From: Inquilinus sp.
GTDB taxonomy: Bacteria > Pseudomonadota > Alphaproteobacteria > DSM-16000 > Inquilinaceae
Assembly: GCA_013003675.1 (NCBI GenBank)
Contig: JABDIP010000152.1
Location: 1 to 6,976, forward strand
Length of the DNA stretch: 6,976 nt
Direction of reading: 5' to 3'
The translations under genes and the position numbers were made by a program. Under the pieces are notes generated by a model, which did not search any database, was not told the origin of the DNA, and saw only the letters and a program-made list of their open reading frames with translations. Positions 5,641 to 6,976 of this stretch are shown piece after piece. Numbering within the stretch: the stretch's first letter is position 1; each line of letters starts with the position of its first letter.

Positions 5641-5861
5641 CAAGAGATGAACGCCAATCGCAAAAGCGGCAGGGCGGCATAGGGTCGGAATGCGTCAGTC
5701 AAGGGCCGGGGCGGGAAACTTTCCAGACGCAATGCCGGGCGCCATAGTTCTTCCTTGCTTTGTTGCGATGATCCCTCCACGTGGTTTGCGAAATGGGTCA
5801 ACATACGTTAACTTGTTAGACTCAAAGTAACGATGTTGTTCCGCAGGTCAGGGAGCCCCCG
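5641..5861. other. Gene-free stretch upstream of the oxidoreductase gene
   Basis: I see no gene here. A leftward open frame (5804-5547) has no ribosome site and a composition unlike its neighbours' proteins. A possible RNA fold has outer arms TGCGTC (5691-5696) and GACGCA (5726-5731), with an inner GGAA/TTCC hairpin (5714-5724); it lacks a promoter and a T-tract, so it is not called as an RNA gene. The ribosome site GGGAG is at 5851-5855. Confidence 0.3.
5786..5814 (+). promoter_or_regulatory. Candidate promoter and operator for the indolepyruvate oxidoreductase gene
   Basis: TTGCGA (5786-5791) and TAACTT (5809-5814) are 17 bases apart; the -35 is fair and the -10 poor. Overlapping the -10 is an imperfect dyad, GTCAAC (5797-5802), four bases, then GTTAAC (5807-5812), which fits a repressor or a LysR-type T-N11-A site. 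A start near 5821 would give a leader of about 40 bases. Confidence 0.3.
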
Positions 5862-6976
5862 ATGACGCTGGCGGCGGTAACGCTCGACGACAAATACAGC
5901 CTCGAAACCGGACGGGTTTATCTCACCGGCACGCAGGCGCTGGTGCGCCTGGCGCTGATGCAACGGCGGCGAGACCAACAGGCGGGTCTGAATACCGCGG
6001 CCTTCATCTCCGGCTATCGCGGTTCGCCGCTCGGCGGGTTCGATCAGGCACTTTGGCGTGCCCGCGATTTTCTCAAAGAGAGCCACATCCACTTTCAGCC
6101 CGGCGTGAACGAAGACCTCGGCGCCACCGCGGTCTGGGGAAGCCAGCAGGTCGGTCTGTGGCCCGGCGCCAAATACGATGGCGTCTTCGGCATCTGGTAC
6201 GGCAAGGGCCCCGGGGTCGATCGCTCCGGCGACGTGTTCAAGCACGCCAATTTCGCCGGCACCGCGCCGCATGGCGGCGTGCTCGCCCTGGCCGGCGACG
6301 ACCATGCCTGCAAGAGCTCGACCGTCCCGCACCAGTCGGAGCACGCCTTCGCCGCGGCGATGATGCCGGTCCTCAACCCGTCCAACGTGCAGGAAGTCCT
6401 CGATCTCGGCCTTTATGGCTGGGCGCTGAGCCGTTTTTCCGGCTGCTGGGTCGGTTTCAAGACGATCGCCGAGACCGTCGACAGCTCGGCATCGGTTCAC
6501 GTCGACCCGAATCGCTTCCAGATCGTGCTGCCCGATGATTTCGAGATGCCGCCGGGCGGGCTCAACATCCGCTGGCCGGACCACCCGATGGTCCAGGAGC
6601 AGCGGCTGATGCACGACAAGGTCTATGCCGCCCTCGCCTTCTGCCGGGCCAACCGGCTGGATCGGGCGATCTACGCCTCGCCCCAGCGCCGCTTCGGCAT
6701 CGTCACCGTCGGCAAATCGTACCTCGACGTCCGCCAGGCGTTGCAGGACCTCGCCATCGACGAGGCGTTGGCGCGGGAAATCGGCCTTGCCGTCTACAAG
6801 GTCGCCATGCCCTGGCCGCTCGAGCCATCCGGCGTGCGCACCTTCGCCGAGGGGCTGGACGAGCTGATCGTCGTCGAGGAAAAGCGCGCGCTCATCGAGA
6901 ACCAGCTCAAGGAACAGCTCTACAACTGGCAGGCCGACAAGCGGCCGGTGGTCGTCGGCAAGTTCGACGAACAGCG
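5862..6976 (+). CDS. Indolepyruvate:ferredoxin oxidoreductase, fused type (N-terminal part)
   Basis: The first 371 residues of a protein that continues past the window. The family oxidatively decarboxylates aryl-pyruvates such as indolepyruvate and phenylpyruvate to aryl-acetyl-CoA, using thiamine diphosphate, CoA and a ferredoxin-like acceptor in the cytoplasm. The start ATG at 5862 has GGGAG six bases upstream. Visible family signatures are ISGYRGSPLGGFD (49-61), NEDLGATAVWGSQQ (83-96) with E84 as the likely thiamine-activating glutamate, YGKGPGVDRSGD (113-124), GDDHACKSSTVPHQSEHAF (145-163), and VVEEKRALIENQLKEQLYN (337-355). The wording matches the long single-chain proteobacterial form (about 1150 residues, alpha and gamma parts fused) rather than archaeal IorA. 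That fusion lies outside the window and is inferred. It is divergent from the PilJ-like operon. On the complementary strand a long open frame is only its shadow. Confidence 0.92.
   Translation, partial: MTLAAVTLDDKYSLETGRVYLTGTQALVRLALMQRRRDQQAGLNTAAFISGYRGSPLGGFDQALWRARDFLKESHIHFQPGVNEDLGATAVWGSQQVGLWPGAKYDGVFGIWYGKGPGVDRSGDVFKHANFAGTAPHGGVLALAGDDHACKSSTVPHQSEHAFAAAMMPVLNPSNVQEVLDLGLYGWALSRFSGCWVGFKTIAETVDSSASVHVDPNRFQIVLPDDFEMPPGGLNIRWPDHPMVQEQRLMHDKVYAALAFCRANRLDRAIYASPQRRFGIVTVGKSYLDVRQALQDLAIDEALAREIGLAVYKVAMPWPLEPSGVRTFAEGLDELIVVEEKRALIENQLKEQLYNWQADKRPVVVGKFDEQ

Noticed and set aside
5547..5804. Leftward 85-residue open frame in the intergenic region
   Set aside because: No ribosome site, no recognisable domain, and it spans both the GC-rich and AT-rich parts with no coding pattern.
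5808..6614. Leftward 268-residue open frame opposite the oxidoreductase
   Set aside because: It is the antisense shadow of a strongly recognised coding sequence; its His/Arg/Gly-rich product fits no family.

Overview
The window looks like chromosomal DNA of a high-GC alphaproteobacterium, possibly Rhodospirillales-like. The signs are GC-rich codon use throughout, clear GGAGG-type ribosome sites, a fused single-chain indolepyruvate:ferredoxin oxidoreductase of the kind found in aerobic proteobacteria, and a FAA1-type acyl-CoA synthetase. The taxon is an inference from style and gene content. There are eight protein genes, two of them cut by the window edges. I see no RNA gene, insertion sequence, CRISPR array or convincing intrinsic terminator.

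Left part (1-3102): the 5' end of a secreted solute-binding protein of the amino-acid/cyclohexadienyl dehydratase family runs leftwards off the edge. It is divergent from a complete long-chain acyl-CoA synthetase (414-2255, +). That gene converges on, and overlaps by 55 bp, a GNAT acetyltransferase (2201-2680, -). The acetyltransferase is translationally coupled (TGATG) to an upstream gene for a small two-segment membrane protein of unknown function (2680-3102, -).

Middle (3103-5334): after a 310-base divergent intergenic region comes a compact FosA-type fosfomycin:glutathione transferase homologue (3413-3802, +) that keeps all the metal, potassium and substrate residues I could check. It converges with only a 4-base gap on a leftward two-gene operon. 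The first gene of that operon encodes a secreted protein made of two tandem PilJ/NarX-type sensor repeats. The second encodes a secreted single Cache/PDC-type domain. Both domain types are normally the outer sensing parts of chemoreceptors or kinases. Here neither protein has a transducing domain, so the pair looks like a free-standing periplasmic sensing module. This is the most unusual thing in the window.

Right part (5335-6976): a 527-base intergenic region contains an AT-rich island (about 32% GC over 160 bases) with direct and inverted repeats. It separates the sensor operon from a divergent, incomplete gene for indolepyruvate:ferredoxin oxidoreductase (5862 onward, +), which turns aryl-pyruvates into aryl-acetyl-CoA. 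Together with the acyl-CoA synthetase, and possibly the cyclohexadienyl-dehydratase-like protein, this suggests aromatic amino-acid and fatty/aryl acid CoA-thioester metabolism. The genes are not in one operon, so that link is loose.
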